This document shows positions 34,970 through 46,112 of a DNA stretch of 64,000 nt, in pieces. How positions within the stretch are numbered: the first letter of the stretch is position 1; each line of letters begins with the position of its first letter. The stretch comes from Fusarium oxysporum f. sp. lycopersici 4287 (taxonomy: Eukaryota > Ascomycota > Sordariomycetes > Hypocreales > Nectriaceae). The translations under genes were made by a program, and so were the position numbers. The DNA lies in NCBI RefSeq assembly GCF_000149955.1, contig NC_030992.1, positions 3,612,850 through 3,676,849 of the forward strand, given 5' to 3'. The notes beneath the pieces are model-generated. The model made no database searches. It worked only from the letters and a program-made list of their open reading frames with translations, and was not told where the DNA came from.

Positions 34970-35725
34970 GAATTGGGGAATGAACGAGATGAGGCGTCTT
35001 AGTCGTTTGCATTTTGCATGGGATGGTTTCTTTTAATGAAAAGGGGCGAAGATGCGGAAGCACTCGCTACGTGTCACTAGGTCGAAACGGAATATGGATA
35101 CATAGAACTCGTCAACATTGCTTGTGCTGGTGCTGGTGCTATGCTGTGAGATGAGATGAGATGAGATGAGATGAGATGAGATGAGATGAGATGAGATGAG
35201 AGATGACAGGAAGAGTAGATTAAAAGTCTTTACTGTAACGAACGAATCCATGAGATGAAAGTTATTTGAGCTGCACAACCGACTTGTATGTGCTGTGTCA
35301 GGGTCTATAGATAGTGAAGATATGAAGTTGGGGTGCTTGCACATTAGATCATTGTACACCAAATTGGCCACCGACCATGAAGAGATAGAGACAAGATATA
35401 ATATGCCCTATAAATAATACTCTAGTTCCACCTCCGAAGCTAACGACTCTTACCTGGAGTTTCGGACTTTCGAGGTTGAGCGAAGCGCGCAGTTCAACGA
35501 GAGACGGACGGGATGACTAAGTTGGCGCGCGGATCAAGACCGATTCCATCAGTCAGCGATTTCCAATCTCGTCGACTTTTTCCCTTGCGGATATGGACGG
35601 CCTGTGAGTGGTCCAAAGTGTTCCCAATCTGGAGACATCATGAGGTAGACTCTTCTGTTTTTGTATATTTTAGTGAGATTTTCCATGTCTCTGTCCTTTT
35701 TTCCCCTAATATTCTTTTGTCAATA
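34970..35725. other. Intergenic region NIP1 / hemerythrin gene
   Basis: 756 bp with the NIP1 3' flank, a pentanucleotide microsatellite and the promoter/leader of the downstream gene. No further gene was seen. Confidence 0.5.
35147..35201. repeat. (ATGAG)n microsatellite
   Basis: About ten uninterrupted copies of the pentanucleotide ATGAG/TGAGA in the 3' flank of NIP1, just after a short GGTGCT trinucleotide-like run (35,128-35,140). Perfect copies suggest a polymorphic locus. Confidence 0.92.
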
Positions 35726-36519
35726 ATGAGAGCCATTTGGCGGTTGCAACACTGTAAAAACGTTATACCTTTAAACAAGATCAGTTCTCAGACGTTGCCA
35801 CTTGGGCTGTTTTCGTTTCGGGTGGCTACATGCGCGAAATCTCATATTTCGACTGCTTCTTTCGTATCTCCAAGTAAACACCGGCAAACAGTCATGTCTG
35901 AATCAAAACCTCAAGAAGAGGCAAAGCCTGTGGAGAATGCTGAGACAAAGACGGAGGAGGAGTTACCACCGCTGTCTGATCATGAGTTTAAGATCTATAA
36001 CCGGGCGGCCGACCACATGGAATATTTTGTAAGTCTCACTTCCATATGTAATAGAAGCCATTCTTTATCTAATGTACTGTACTTCAGCACAACAACTTTC
36101 GAAGATCATGGAACCTCCTATGGAATGCCTGTACCAACAACCGTCGACCCCAAGGCATGTCACTAAAGCAGTTTATCATGGAAGGTCTCCAATTCGCTGA
36201 GCATCTCACCATGCACCACAACATCGAGGAGACATACATCTTCCCCGTGCTAGCTAAGAAGATGCCCGAGTTCCGAGGAGGGCGCGCCGAACTTCTTCGC
36301 CAGCACAAGCAGATCCATGCAGGTCTGGATCACTTCGAGGAATACCTCAAGAAATGCAGGACGGGAGACGAGGAGTTCGAACTCAGTGTGCTCAAGACAA
36401 AGATGGAGACTTGGGGCGAGGTGCTGTGGAAGCATCTGGACCAAGAGGTTGAGACGTTGGGGGCGAATAATATGAGGAAATACTGGACCAAGGAGGAGGT
36501 GATGAGATTACCCATGTGA
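35726..36519 (+). CDS. Hemerythrin HHE-domain protein
   Basis: Four-helix protein that usually binds a non-haem di-iron centre; its physiological role in fungi is not established. Exons are 35726-36028 and 36088-36519 with a 59-nt intron; 244 aa from the ATG at 35,726. The domain runs from ADHMEYFHNNFRRSWNLLWN to VLWKHLDQEVETLG. Candidate ligands are the His in DHMEYFHN, HLTMHHNIEET (H-x3-E), RQHKQIHAGLDHFEEY (H-x3-H) and the KHLDQE acidic site. The N-terminal 56 residues are basic and Ser/Thr-rich (FRVATCAKSHISTASF) like a mitochondrial presequence. A second in-frame ATG at 35,894 (MSESKPQEE) would give a 188-aa form without it, so the start is uncertain. Confidence 0.85.
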
Positions 36520-36898
36520 AAGAGGCCTATGGCTTGTTATTTAGCTGTGCTGTTAATCCATGTACCTACATATAAAGAGCAGAATGTGCCATGTGTGAGG
36601 AGGGATTGGGGAGATACTTGATGCTGTTCGGGGATGTCTATGTAAATGGGATACGAAGACTTTGATGCTTGGCCCCTGAATTCAGGTCAAATATATTAAT
36701 AACCATTCATTCAAATACTTAGCAACCTGAAAGCTGCCAACTTGAGAGTATTTCTTTTGTTAGTCGTATACACGCGCGCTTAGAGTGTGGATCCTACGAT
36801 TTTCTGGGTGGGGATAATTGATATTCCACCCGTACACATCTCGAACCAATTTTCGAGCATCATCGTTATCGATCGACGCCCAGCGACAGGCAGGCAAG
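36520..36898. other. Intergenic region hemerythrin gene / RSM10
   Basis: 379 bp between co-oriented genes; 3' UTR plus promoter. Nothing else recognised. Confidence 0.5.
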
Positions 36899-37745
36899 AT
36901 GATGCGCCAAAGTATAAGACCCTTGCGGGCTTTCTCGGTATGAAATCTACGACCAAAACACTCTCAATTGGCTCGTCAGCTAACATCTGTGCCAGTCCGA
37001 GGTGTCATGGATTGCCCGCCGAACACAGGCCTCACTGTACGTCTTCCTCGCCGAATATCAACTCGCTACGACGATCGATTGCACGACCATAAATATTGAC
37101 TGATTTAGGGCCAAGCCAGGAGATCTGATCCCGAACAAAGTAGAGGAGTCTCAACCAGAAAAAGGTCCTGAACCTCGATTCCCTCGCTCCATCCAAGCCC
37201 TACACCTCAAGCCTCTAAAGCGCGAGGCCGAGCACGGCATCCCCTCGTGCGATCTCCAGCTCCGATCCTACAGCGTCCAGCCCCTCGAATTCTTCTCCGA
37301 CTTTGCCCTCCGCGCCGCCTACTACCTCGGCCTGCCCGCCTACGGCCCCGTGCCTCTCCCCCGCATCACAGAGCGCTGGACCGTCCCCCGAGACAACTTC
37401 ATCTTCAAGAAGTCGCAGGAGAACTTTGAGCGAAAGACACTGCGACGCCTTATCCAGATCCGCGATGGGAACCCCGAGACGGTGCAGCTGTGGCTGGCGT
37501 ACCTGCGCAAGCACCAGCTCTACGGCGTGGGAATGAAGGCCAACATGTGGGAGTTTAGCGAGCTGGGCGTTGGGAAGAAGATGGATGCGCTGCCGGAGGC
37601 GGAGAAGGGTGAGATTGATGCAAAGTGGTCGCATCTTGGACAGACAAAGACGATTGGCACGGTGGAAAAGGTTGAGGAGTTGCTTAACCAGCGGAGGTTC
37701 CGCGAAGCTGCTGGTCTTAGGGTTCCTCCTACAACGAGCGTGTGA
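36899..37745 (+). CDS. RSM10: Mitochondrial 37S ribosomal protein RSM10 (uS10m)
   Basis: Mitochondrial small-subunit protein of the bacterial S10 family. Three exons: 36899-36937, 36996-37036 and 37109-37745, with introns of 58 nt (GCTAAC branch) and 72 nt. The 238-aa product starts MMRQSIRPLRAFSSEVSWIA, an evident matrix-targeting presequence formed only after splicing. The S10 fold is at about residues 75-175: SIQALHLKPLKREAEHGIPS, LQLRSYSVQPLEFFSDFALR, GLPAYGPVPLPRITERWTVP and KSQENFERKTLRRLIQI. A fungal C-terminal extension follows. Without the two upstream exons the frame has no start before residue 81, so they matter. The next gene downstream also serves mitochondrial translation. Confidence 0.93.
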
Positions 37746-38288
37746 GAGGGAGTTGAAGACATATGGAATGAGTTTGAAGTCCTCGTCTCTGGCCCTGAGA
37801 AGTAGCCGTCTTGTTTGGCATAGACAGAAGAAGGACTTTATGTGTACAATAGCCCATAGAAGGCTCCAATTTTGTAAAATCAACGCTTTGGAATGACAAA
37901 AGTAATCTCCCAATATTGAAGGGAGTGAAGCTTTTACTAAGTCATTTGTTTGTTGTCCCCATCGAGTTATCATATTATTTATGATGGTGCTTCCAAAATT
38001 CAGATTTGGTGATATGATTACCGCGGCCATCAGCGTCAACCAAGAAACAATTGCCCCACGACTCCAATTATAGTATTAAATAGTAATAACTGCTATAATC
38101 ATTTCATCTCTTCATCTTTCGGTCGTTGCCGGCATTCTTGAGCTTTTTCACAACGCGAAGCAAGGCGCCCCGGTAGATGCATACACAATCTCGAACCACT
38201 CACGACTCAACCTCAGTCTCAATCTCGTCCTCACTTAGACTCTCTTGACCCACAGACTCAATTCCTCTCATTGAGCATCACATCAAAC
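37746..38288. other. Intergenic region RSM10 / MSW1
   Basis: 543 bp between co-oriented genes; 3' flank and promoter. AT-rich around 37,960-38,100. Nothing else recognised. Confidence 0.5.
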
Positions 38289-39549
38289 ATGTTGAAATCA
38301 GCAATCACAAAACCTCGAGTGATTTTCTCGGGCATCCAACCAACGGGCATACCTCACCTAGGAAATTATGCAGGCGCACTTCGACAATGGGTTAAGCTAC
38401 AAGAAAGCCATGCAGAAGACAGACTCATCTACTCTATCGTAGATCTCCACGCTATCACAACACCTCAGCCGGCGGATGTGCTAAGAAAGAGCAAGAGGGA
38501 GGCATTAGCTGCCTTGTTGGCCATCGGCATTGATCCTGAGAAAGTGACTTTGTTCTATCAGTCTTCTGTAAGATCTCTGTACACCTTTGATCATACAGTC
38601 ACTAATATCGTGAGCAGGTGCCCGCTCATTCAGAACTCATGTGGATTCTCAGCTGTACAGCATCCGTTGGATATCTGTCAAGAATGACACAGTGGAAAGT
38701 CAGTGTATATGCCTAAAGATGTCAACGTCAATGCTAACTCTCATTCAGAGCAAACTCAACATAAGTGACAAGTCGAACATGAACGACAAAGCAGCCAGCA
38801 ATCTCAAGCTCGGCCTGTTCTCATATCCCGTTCTTCAAGCTGCCGATATTCTTGTACACAGGTTCGTGGTGTACTCATTCCCAGCATAGCACAGGATAGG
38901 CTGACACTCATATCTGCAGAGCAACTCATGTTCCCGTTGGTGAAGATCAGAGACAACATCTTGAGTTTGCGCGAGAGTGTGTAACAAACTTCAACGCAGC
39001 TTATGGCAACCATCTAGTATCTCCCCAAACTACCACCTGTAAGTTCAAGCTCCCACCTTCTATCCTCTAGCCCAAACTGAAAAGTTGCGTATAGCCCCTG
39101 TCCAAAGAGTCATGTCTCTCCAGAAACCAACAGAGAAAATGTCAAAATCCAGCAAGTCACCCAAATCACGCATTGGCATCATCGATAGCCCCGAAGAGAT
39201 CAAGGCCAAAATCCAAGCTGCAACAACAGACTCCATCCCAGGGATAAGTTATAACAGAGAAGAACGACCAGGAATCTCGAATCTGCTGGACATCATGGCC
39301 ATTTTCGATCCCGAGGGGAGAAAGGCCCAAGAACTTGGAGAGCAGTACAATGATCTTTCACCGAAGCAGCTCAAGGAGATGGTTAGTGATGCCGTCATTG
39401 GTGGTTTAGATGGGATTAGGGACCGATATACTGAGCTGCTGAAAAAGGGGGATGGGTACCTTGATTCGATCGAGGCGATTGGCGCTGAAAAGGCACGCAA
39501 AAGTGCTGAGGAAACCATGCAGGTTGTCCGAGAGGCTGTTGGGCTATAA
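38289..39549 (+). CDS. MSW1: Tryptophanyl-tRNA synthetase, mitochondrial type
   Basis: Charges mitochondrial tRNA-Trp. Five exons: 38289-38567, 38618-38698, 38749-38861, 38920-39038 and 39095-39549, with introns of 50-58 nt. Joined product 348 aa. The class I signatures are present: the HIGH-type PTGIPHLGNYAGAL at about residue 17 and KMSKS in EKMSKSSKS at about residue 205. The exon-spanning text VPAHSELMWILSCTASVGYL SRMTQWK, LFSYPVLQAADILVHR and ATHVPVGEDQRQHLEFAREC follows bacterial/mitochondrial TrpRS, not the cytosolic eukaryotic form. The presequence is short (MLKSAITKPRVI). Exon boundaries are confirmed by unbroken homology-like text and frame. Confidence 0.93.
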
Positions 39550-39875
39550 AAGAATTCCACGTAAATCATTTGTACATTAGACTTGCTGCTTTGAAAACTG
39601 TGGTTAGGAGACGACGAGCTGTGTCTTTTAAAAGAGATGATAGCGGGCTACTAATAGATCAACGCACCCAACTGATCACACCAAGATCGTTATGAAGTTA
39701 ATATGAAGATCATTTTGTGAAGATTCATCTTTCCATATTATGATATGTATTTGCAGGATAAGCAATGTCCCCAAACTCTCATGCCCAAGGTATCTTCATG
39801 TGCTCATTTTGTTCTAACCATCCTAGTATTTGATCTAACTTGTCCTTCTATTGAATTATTTAACTCCTGTTCTAT
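39550..39875. other. Convergent 3' intergenic region MSW1/karyopherin
   Basis: 326 bp between facing stop codons; presumed 3' UTRs only. Confidence 0.5.
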
Positions 39876-42800
39876 TCATGAGGCGTAAGCAAAATTTGAG
39901 CCTCGCGCCGACTGCCAAAAGTCTCTGACAACCTGATTTGTCGCCTTGGCTCCCCTAAGACTGTGATATTGTCAGTACTGTATAAAAGAATGAAATGGAG
40001 CTTGGATGGCAGTTGTGGAGGATATTCCAAGGCAGGGCGTTTTGAAAGAAGGGGGGATGCTGTACCTAATGATCTTCTTCAAGAACATCGATTTGTCCTG
40101 AGGGGTAACCTTTGTACTAGGAAAGGTCTCATGTGTGAGACCAGCCTCAAGCCAGCTCTTGGCCATGGGGTACCGAGATACCAGCTTCTTGAGGGGCTCG
40201 CTCAACTTGTCAAGCTCACTTCTGGAAGCATTGCCCCCAAGGTTTCTAGCAAGAGTCCGCGAGAGCAAAGGCCCCAGCATTTGCATAGCTTGCTGGGCAA
40301 CATCATTAAGTTCTTGAGAATCATACTTAATGCTGACAAAGGTAGCCTGTTTGCCTGATGTTAGTTTTGGTGATGGCGCCCAACTGTCAACGGCCGATCT
40401 TACCCAGAACTCTGCTGCACTTGCTTTCGGGAGTGGCTCCTTTCCGTCCAATACCTGAAGGGTGAAGAGAAAGAAGAATTCGGCAGCGTCGGAAGGCTGG
40501 AGACGAAGTAAAGTAATGGGGCGCTTGTTTAAAAGGCGTGTTACGAAGTCAATGCCGTTTTGTGTAAGTTCGGTGTCTACCTCGTAGTCTATTGTAAAGT
40601 TGACGGTTAGCTGAGTACGGAACGTTGGGTCGCGGAACCTACTGGGTAGCTGTTTGAGCAATCCAATTACCCAGAGAAGCACAGAGTTTAACATGTCTTG
40701 CTGGTTGTCGAGTCCATCATGTTCAAGGGAGCTGACGAAAGAGCAAGCAGTCTTGACGAGCAGGCCAACTCTTGGTGTTTGAAGATTCTGGTTCGTCAAA
40801 TACTGTGCAACGCTCTGTGGTGGCAGTACAAAGGGACCAGGTTCAGATTCTGAAAACCCACTGCGTAGGACACTGCAGATGAGCTCAACAACCTCACCGC
40901 TGGTGTTGAAGGCCTCTTGAATCTCGCTGATCATCGACATGATGTTTCCTTGGAGCTGAGCAAGATGAGGATCCACGGCTCGAGTGCTGGCCCTGCTACT
41001 CTCCAGATCAACTGATAGCTCGGCTGGGGCTTGGAGACCTTTCCCAATGCTGGCCAGGCATCTCAGAGACTTCAGTGCGGTGTGAAGGGCAGGACTCTCA
41101 TCAGGGGCAGCATATGAGCAGGTGTAAACAGCACAGCATGGCATAGGGCTGCCGTCGTAGGATCTTAGAAGGTCCAGAGAACGCTGGACATCAGTCTGAA
41201 CAAACTCGAGAAGGCGACCACACGCTGAATATTTCGGGTTTGAATCAGGCATCGCTTGAATGACTGATGCAATACCACCGACTACCTTCTCGCTAGCGCC
41301 GCAGTCAAGCCGTCTTCCGGATACTAGGCTCTGATACTCGTTGAGAAAGCTGTTGGCTTCTGTATGAAGATATCCGCGACAGGAACCGCATAACCTGTGA
41401 ATGGACTTTGCTGCGGCGTTGGCCATTGCATGTTCTCCGACCACGCCAAAGATGAAGTTCAGCACGGGGTGTAGCTCAGAAACGTTGCGCTCGAAGTACT
41501 CTGTGTAGCGGGCAATCAGAGAGACGCACGTTTGCTGAACCTTAGGAGGAATCTCGGACTGGCCTGAACGCAAGATCGCGAACAGGGATGACTTAAAAAC
41601 CACGGACAGCGCATCGTCACCTCTGTTTGTCTCGCTGATGCAATCGGCAAGTCCACCCAAACAAAAGGCCGCTGCTTCGAGCTGAGGCCACGACGAATCA
41701 GACAAAGCTTTCAGAACAAGGTCCGCAAAGGTAGACACGAGCTGTGGTCCTACCAATGTAAATACGGACTGAAGAAGATCGACTACATCCTTTCTTGCTT
41801 CATGGAAACTTATCCGTTCGTTCGAATCCCACGAGTGGAATTCTTCAGCAGGTGGGTATGTGATTTTCTGCCATGCATTCGAAACAGCTTGCAGAAGATG
41901 GGAACGAGCTCGGGGAACCCAGGTTCCAGTTGACTCCTCATCTGAATACGTTAGATCAGTCAAGGTCTCAGCATAAGTCAGCCAGAACTCGAGAGCTGGG
42001 ACAAAGATCCTGTCTTCCTCAACAACATAACCTCGAGCAGCGAGTAGACCGCATAGATTTGAGAGCAGTTTCTGACTCCTGCTGTCATCGCTTTGCATGA
42101 ATCTCTCAATCTTCGCCTCTCCAAAGGCCAACAGGAGCAAGCCGTATTGTAGAGAGTCAAACTCAAAGTCTCCTTGCACTAGTTTCTCATAGCGACCTTG
42201 AGACCAGGGGGAGTCAAAGAGTTGAGCAAGGTTGGCGAAATGGGTATCGCTCAGGAACATTAAACAGTTGGATAACAGATCTACCATTAGTTCGACTGAT
42301 ACACTGTAAAGTTCGTCGACTGTCAAGGAGGTGATTACTGCTGTGATCAAGGGTCCGATGGGTTCCGAGAGTCTTGTATCCTTGGACGATGACTTTTGAG
42401 CGAACCAAACCCACGACTGTATGTTTCGTTAGCGAAATACAGAATACAGGGCTGTGCTTGCCTACCTGTAGGCATCGAATTGCGTCTTCATGGGCTTCTT
42501 CAGTTGTCGTTTGCGGTGACATGCTGCGACTCATCAAAGCCACGGCATCGGAGCTATTCTCCAAGATGGAACCATAGATACCAATACTGCCACTATGTTA
42601 GCATGCGAACAGTCGACCATGAAGCGACGCGGAAGGTACATACTTTTGCACGGAGTTCAGGTTGATCTTGGCAACCTCATCGAAAACGTTCGTCAATACC
42701 CAAAGAGCAGCCTGTGCTTGTGATGGCTCCATGCGCTCCATAAGCGAAACCGTATCGGGTCCTTCATCGAGGGCATTTGGTAGACACGATTGGCCTGAGA

Positions 42801-43361
42801 CTAAACAGAATATGAGATGTCGGATGAAACGACTCCATAATTGGTGAAAGTTGATGAAGAAAGTCGCAAGGGCTGATGCAAGTTTCCGGGCAACCAACGG
42901 CGAGCTTTGGCTGCGCAGCGTATCAAGGTAGTGATTTATCAATAATAGTAACAGCTCAGATGCATCTTCAGGTGAAAGGGATGAGCTACAGAGAGGATTA
43001 GTGAGAGGCCAGTAACAATAACAAAGACATGAATACCTCTCATTATTGAGTTTGATGACGATGGTGAGTGCGCCAAAGAACTTGACCTGTTGATCAGGCT
43101 TCTCCAATAAGATACGTGCAAGACCCCAAGCTTCAGGAGTCCCTTGAAGACGAGATAAGGTTGCTTGTGTCTGAGCAATCACTTCGGGAGGATTCGGTTG
43201 GTACAATGAGAGAATGAGCTACAGAGGCGAGAAAAGTTAGTCAATACGATGCGATTTGCTGCGCTTCACGACAGCAGAACTTCTCCTTTATTGATTCAAG
43301 CGTAGGAAAGAATGGCATTGATTATACATACTCTCTCAACTTCTGCTGGGTCTTCGGCCAT
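39876..43361 (-). CDS. KAP122: Importin-13/Kap122 (Pdr6)-type karyopherin beta
   Basis: Nuclear transport receptor built of HEAT repeats. Six exons on the minus strand: 43361-43332, 43218-43037, 42985-42644, 42592-42466, 42416-40066 and 39960-39876, with introns of 113, 51, 51, 49 and 105 nt. Product 1,038 aa. The N-terminus reads MAEDPAEVERLILSLYQPNP, then QATLSRLQGTPEAWGLARIL and QQVKFFGALTIVIKLNNER, the family's importin-N/exportin-1-like start. The C-terminal exon gives SLRGAKATNQVVRDFWQSAR, completing the conserved end. The remainder is helical with repeat-like periodicity. Kap122 imports TFIIA subunits in yeast and importin-13 also exports eIF1A; the cargo here is unknown. The symbol is given at family level. 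Confidence 0.85.
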
Positions 43362-43595
43362 TGTTGGAAGGATTGTGTAGGTCACTCAAACATGCGATCA
43401 CTGGGCTCAAGAGGCATGCCCCGCCATAGAGTGAAGGCTGGTGGGGGTTGAAAAATGGCAGCCACAATGACCATGAAAGGAAGGAAAGCTACAAATATCT
43501 GTATCCTTAATTATTAGGCCAGTATCACAACATTCACCATACGGATAAATGAATACATCACTCAGACACGTATCATTGTTTGACAATATTATTAT

Positions 43596-44431
43596 TTAAT
43601 TACGTTTACGACGTTGCGCTACAACGTTCTTGTAGAAAGCTTTCTTTCCGCTGGTCTTTTGCTTCTGGATACCAGCGTACTTGTCGGTGAACTTATGACT
43701 GTCAAGATCCCGTGTGACCTCTTCGAGGAGGGTATTCTTCCTCTCCTTGCGCGTGAGTCTCGCGCTGAAGAACTCGGTCGGTCCGGCGATGATCTCGCCG
43801 ACCTGGGAATATTCAGGAGCGCTCGCGCGGAGGTTCTTCTTCTGGTGCTTGGGGTCCAGGATGCCTCTCATGCGGAGGACTTGCCACTCTCGCTTGAACT
43901 CGGGGGTCATGTTCGTCTTGGGGAGATCGAACCACTCAGGGCCTGCGGTAGACTATTGCGAAACTTGTTAGCCATGTTTGTTCAACAGCGAGTGTCCTGC
44001 GTTGATGTGCTAAAGTGTTTGCGCGAGGTAAAAGTCAGAGTAACTATGATATAAAGAGATCACGTTGTCATGGTCCTTTGATCCAAAACGGATACTGTCC
44101 CATGTCACAAAAGGTTTGGGATAAATTTTCTTCATGCAAATGGCAAACGGAGTCGGCTTCGAGGGCAAGAGATTGGAGTTTGTTTTCTTACCTTTTCCTT
44201 GGCCTTGAGTCCCAATTGCGGTTGAGGTGGTGCTCGAACAGTCAGGCCATCTTTCTTGCTGCTGCTGTTGGAAGAGTTTTGCTGCTTGACATCTTTTGTT
44301 GTCGCGGCGTCGCCAGCGACTACAGCATTTGAGGTTGTGGAAGAGACGATAGCAGAAGCAGAGCCATCTTTCAGACGCTGCTCAGCCTTGCGCAGCAGCT
44401 CATCGACCTGATCATCTGAGATGTCTGTCAT
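43596..44431 (-). CDS. FCF2: rRNA-processing protein FCF2
   Basis: Nucleolar factor for early pre-rRNA cleavage at sites A0-A2 (Fcf2/TDIF2 family). Two exons on the minus strand, 44431-44192 and 43952-43596, split by a 239-nt intron, one of the longer ones in this window. Product 198 aa. The first 80 residues are Ser/Thr/Ala-rich with an acidic start (MTDISDDQVDELLRKAEQRL). The Fcf2 domain begins STAGPEWFDLPKTNMTPEFK, continues EWQVLRMRGILDPKHQKKNL and ARLTRKERKNTLLEEV, and ends in the basic tail KKAFYKNVVAQRRKRN. It is divergent from HAP5. Confidence 0.92.
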
Positions 44432-45047
44432 GGTCTGCTGTCGACCGAGAGGAAAAAGAGAAGAGAAGTAAAGGGAGCGAGAAACGAGCGCGTAGAAATA
44501 GTTCAGAGATGGCAGAAAAAATGTAGTGGAGACAGGCCAATAGCCCCACTCTGGCCGCTTTGCTCTACTCGTAAGAGTTCAGCCAGAAGGTCCCTCCCCA
44601 AGGTATCTATAAGGTCTACTGTAGTTTGACGCGAACCTTGAGCGACGTGAATCGTACGCGAAGCACAAACTATGTATAAAAGTAGAAGAGCGTCACAGCT
44701 TCTAACTAATATCTCTAGGTACAATATCCAAGTGAAGTACATGCCCAGTATCTGCGGCTGAATTTGTAGTTTCCTTACCTTAAAGATTGAAACCTGATCG
44801 ATCTGCAGTACGTACTTCCTTGAGCGCGGTTGTAAACCTGTCCAATCAAGCCCTAGCGCAACCGGCTACGCCCTAAGCCTAATCTGGACTGCTTCCATTG
44901 TTTGCTGTTCCGTCATTGCTAACCACCAACACCACTATCAAGCAAAACAACACTGCTCTCAGCAGCTGCGTCAACCTTCTTCCTTCAATTACTTCAACCT
45001 CTTTTTTTTTTTTTTTTCCCTCACACATCCTCCCACAACATTCTATC
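44432..45047. promoter_or_regulatory. Divergent promoter FCF2 / HAP5 with CCAATCA box
   Basis: 616 bp between start codons pointing apart. CCAATCA at 44,842-44,848, about 206 bp before the HAP5 ATG, is the preferred target of the CCAAT-binding complex that HAP5 helps form. A 16-base T run (45,002-45,017) sits just upstream of the HAP5 start. Autoregulation is inferred from the motif alone. Confidence 0.55.
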
Positions 45048-46112
45048 ATGGAGAACAACCCCAATCAAGCAGGCCGAACCAGGCCAGTTTATGACGCCTC
45101 TCAAGGCGGTCATTATGGTGCGAATCCTCCATCCTAACCCATCACGTCTTATGGCAACTCTAGGTTCTAATCTGATTGTACAGGTGCCAGCGCTTTGGTA
45201 ATATCAAACCTCCTTGTTCTAGCTCATGACTTTCTATTGCAGACGTGACGCGACGCGATAGCTTCAACCTTTGTTGTAGACTTCGCGCTAATCACTTGTT
45301 TAGCTCGCGACCCAAGGTTTTGCGCCCAGTGAGCTTTACACCGGTCCTTGGGCAAATGTGAGCCAAAAAAGTTTCATAACATGTCATACCACTGCAATAA
45401 TGATTACGCTAACTGAGTGATACTCTTCCAGGCGCATCAAGGCCTCACGGGCCAGTACAAGGACATCTTGACTACATACTGGCAACACACCATCTCCCAC
45501 CTCGAAAACGACAACCACGACTACAAACTCCATCAGCTGCCGCTGGCGCGCATCAAGAAAGTTATGAAAGCCGATCCCGAGGTTAAGATGATATCTGCTG
45601 AGGCCCCGATCTTGTTCGCAAAGGGTTGCGAGATCTTCATTACGGAGTTGACCATGAGAGCATGGATTCACGCCGAGGAGAACAAGCGCCGTACTCTTCA
45701 GCGTTCCGACATCGCATCCGCTCTCGCAAAGTCCGATATGTTCGACTTTCTGATTGACATCGTCCCCCGGGAAGAAGCATCCAGTCATGCTAAGCGGACC
45801 CAGACCGCAGTTGCTCAACCGGTACCTGCTGGTCAGGCTCCAATGTCAGGACAACACACGATGACCCAGGCACCCAACCAAGCCCATCCAATGGGTGGTG
45901 ATTACATGGCTGGGCATGGCCTCGCTCCCGATCAAGACTACCGCAATCAGCCCAACATGTATCCCGACCAATCAGTGCCTAACCCCCAGGCCGCCTACGG
46001 CCAGACCCAACCTCCCACCATGAATCCGTACGGCAACATGGGCGACATGTATCCCTACTCAGCCATGCCACCACAGCAGACAAACATGCCCAACGAGGAA
46101 TTTGAGCAGTAG
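45048..46112 (+). CDS. HAP5: CCAAT-binding factor subunit HAP5 (NF-YC)
   Basis: Histone-fold subunit of the heterotrimeric CCAAT-binding complex (HAP2/3/5), which controls respiration, iron and redox genes. Four exons: 45048-45117, 45184-45197 (14 nt), 45304-45357 and 45432-46112, with introns of 66, 106 and 74 nt. Product 272 aa. The spliced N-terminus joins into ...[20 protein letters not shown], expected for the family. The histone fold follows at about residues 75-150: [40 protein letters not shown] and [20 protein letters not shown]. The C-terminal third is Gln/Pro/Met-rich (activation-type). The frame is open upstream of the ATG in the leader, but the ATG at 45,048 begins the conserved protein. 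Confidence 0.93.

Noticed and set aside
42598..43206. 202-codon minus ORF taken as a separate gene
   Set aside because: It is exons 2 and 3 of the karyopherin gene with a retained in-frame intron; splicing restores the HEAT-repeat protein.
43953..44191. C/D snoRNA in the FCF2 intron
   Set aside because: Only weak TGAT and CTGA words without a terminal stem or a recognisable rRNA guide.
44898..45047. Upstream in-frame extension of HAP5
   Set aside because: It runs through the T-rich leader, and its hydrophobic and poly-Phe text is unlike the family; the ATG at 45,048 was preferred.
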